Positions 5,788 to 6,152 of a stretch of 6,152 bases of DNA are shown piece after piece. The notes under the pieces were generated by a model, which was given only the letters and a program-made list of their open reading frames with translations, ran no database searches and was not told where the DNA came from. Origin of the DNA: CAJQQY01 sp964352225 (GTDB lineage: Bacteria; Bacteroidota; Bacteroidia; Chitinophagales; Saprospiraceae); contig CAYGRM010000397.1 in assembly GCA_964352225.1 (NCBI GenBank), positions 1 to 6,152 on the forward strand, given 5' to 3'. The translations under genes were made by a program, and so were the position numbers. Position 1 is the stretch's first letter. Each line of letters opens with the position of its first letter.

Positions 5788-6152
5788 ATGAACTTTATTG
5801 AAGAACTTAAATGGCGGGGCATGCTGCAGGACTCTACCCCCGGAGTCGAAGAACATTTGAATGAAAAAATGAGAGTAGGTTATATTGGATTTGATCCAAC
5901 TGCACCTGCTCTGACATTGGGAAATTTTGTCCAGATTCAGATTTTAAAATTATTCCAATTATCAGGAAACAAGCCGGTGGTTTTAATGGGAGGAGCAACT
6001 GGTCGAATTGGTGATCCTTCTGGGAAAGACAAAGAGCGGATTTTAAAATCATTTGATGAATTAGATAAAAATCTTGAATCTCAGAAAGCTAATTTCTATA
6101 AATTTTTAGATTTTGATTGTGGCGAAAACTCCGCTATCATGAGAAATAATAT
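5788..6152 (+). CDS. tyrS: Tyrosyl-tRNA synthetase, N-terminal part (runs off the window)
   Basis: This is the first 121 codons of a class I aminoacyl-tRNA synthetase that charges tRNA-Tyr in the cytoplasm. The family is usually about 400-430 residues, so roughly 70% lies beyond the right edge. Residues 32-46 (YIGFDPTAPALTLGN) align with the tyrosine/ATP-binding strand and HIGH motif of bacterial TyrRS. Y32, D36 and T38 match Tyr34, Asp38 and Thr40 of the Geobacillus stearothermophilus enzyme. The HIGH motif itself reads T43-L44-G45-N46. The following GGATGRIGDPSGK (68-80), including D76 of the tyrosine site, and K80/R84 of the ATP loop are preserved. The start at ATG 5788 gives MNFIEELKWRGM, the usual N-terminus of Bacteroidota TyrS, with an AT-rich upstream stretch and no Shine-Dalgarno. 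It is divergent from the permease gene. The identity is firm; whether the altered HIGH motif matters is discussed in the findings. Confidence 0.95.
   Translation, partial: MNFIEELKWRGMLQDSTPGVEEHLNEKMRVGYIGFDPTAPALTLGNFVQIQILKLFQLSGNKPVVLMGGATGRIGDPSGKDKERILKSFDELDKNLESQKANFYKFLDFDCGENSAIMRNN

Noticed and set aside
5834..6052. Minus-strand 72-codon open frame opposite tyrS
   Set aside because: It is fully antisense to the conserved catalytic region of tyrS.
1..6152. CRISPR arrays, tRNA/rRNA genes, insertion sequences or defence genes
   Set aside because: No regularly spaced repeats with spacers, no tRNA-like cloverleaf sequence, no transposase frame or terminal repeats, and no defence-type domains were seen on either strand.

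Overview
The window looks like an ordinary chromosomal segment of an AT-rich member of the Bacteroidota; the order within the phylum cannot be fixed from this sequence. Four things point there. No start codon has a clear Shine-Dalgarno sequence. The PD40 propeller plus carboxypeptidase-regulatory-like surface protein is typical of the phylum. The ABC permease has a LolC/E-like form common in the phylum. The tyrosyl-tRNA synthetase begins MNFIEELKWRGM, as Bacteroidota TyrS proteins do.

Layout from left to right. Bases 1-87 are a short leader with no recognisable gene. Bases 88-2274 (+) encode a 728-residue radical SAM enzyme with an N-terminal cobalamin-binding-like fold. It has a widened cluster motif (C-x4-C-x2-C) and about 165 extra residues between the two halves of the B12-type domain. 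A 71-base convergent gap follows. On the minus strand, 2346-3857 (possibly to 3902) encodes an exported protein with five visible PD40 blades and two C-terminal carboxypeptidase-regulatory-like domains, but without the OmpA peptidoglycan-binding domain that often ends such proteins. About 330 bases without a convincing gene come next. Also on the minus strand, 4189-5493 encodes a LolC/LolE/FtsX-type ABC permease that starts at TTG. A divergent 294-base intergenic region carries an inverted repeat, short direct repeats and possible promoter elements. From 5788 to the window edge is the first 121 codons of tyrS (+), whose class I HIGH signature reads TLGN.

The genes do not form one evident operon. 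The radical SAM gene converges on the PD40 gene, the PD40 and permease genes share a strand but are well separated, and tyrS diverges from the permease. At most the permease and PD40 proteins share a theme, the cell envelope. I found no defence system, CRISPR array, mobile element, RNA gene or peptide-modification cassette. The points most worth following are the unusual active-site signatures of the radical SAM enzyme and of TyrS, and the architecture of the radical SAM enzyme.
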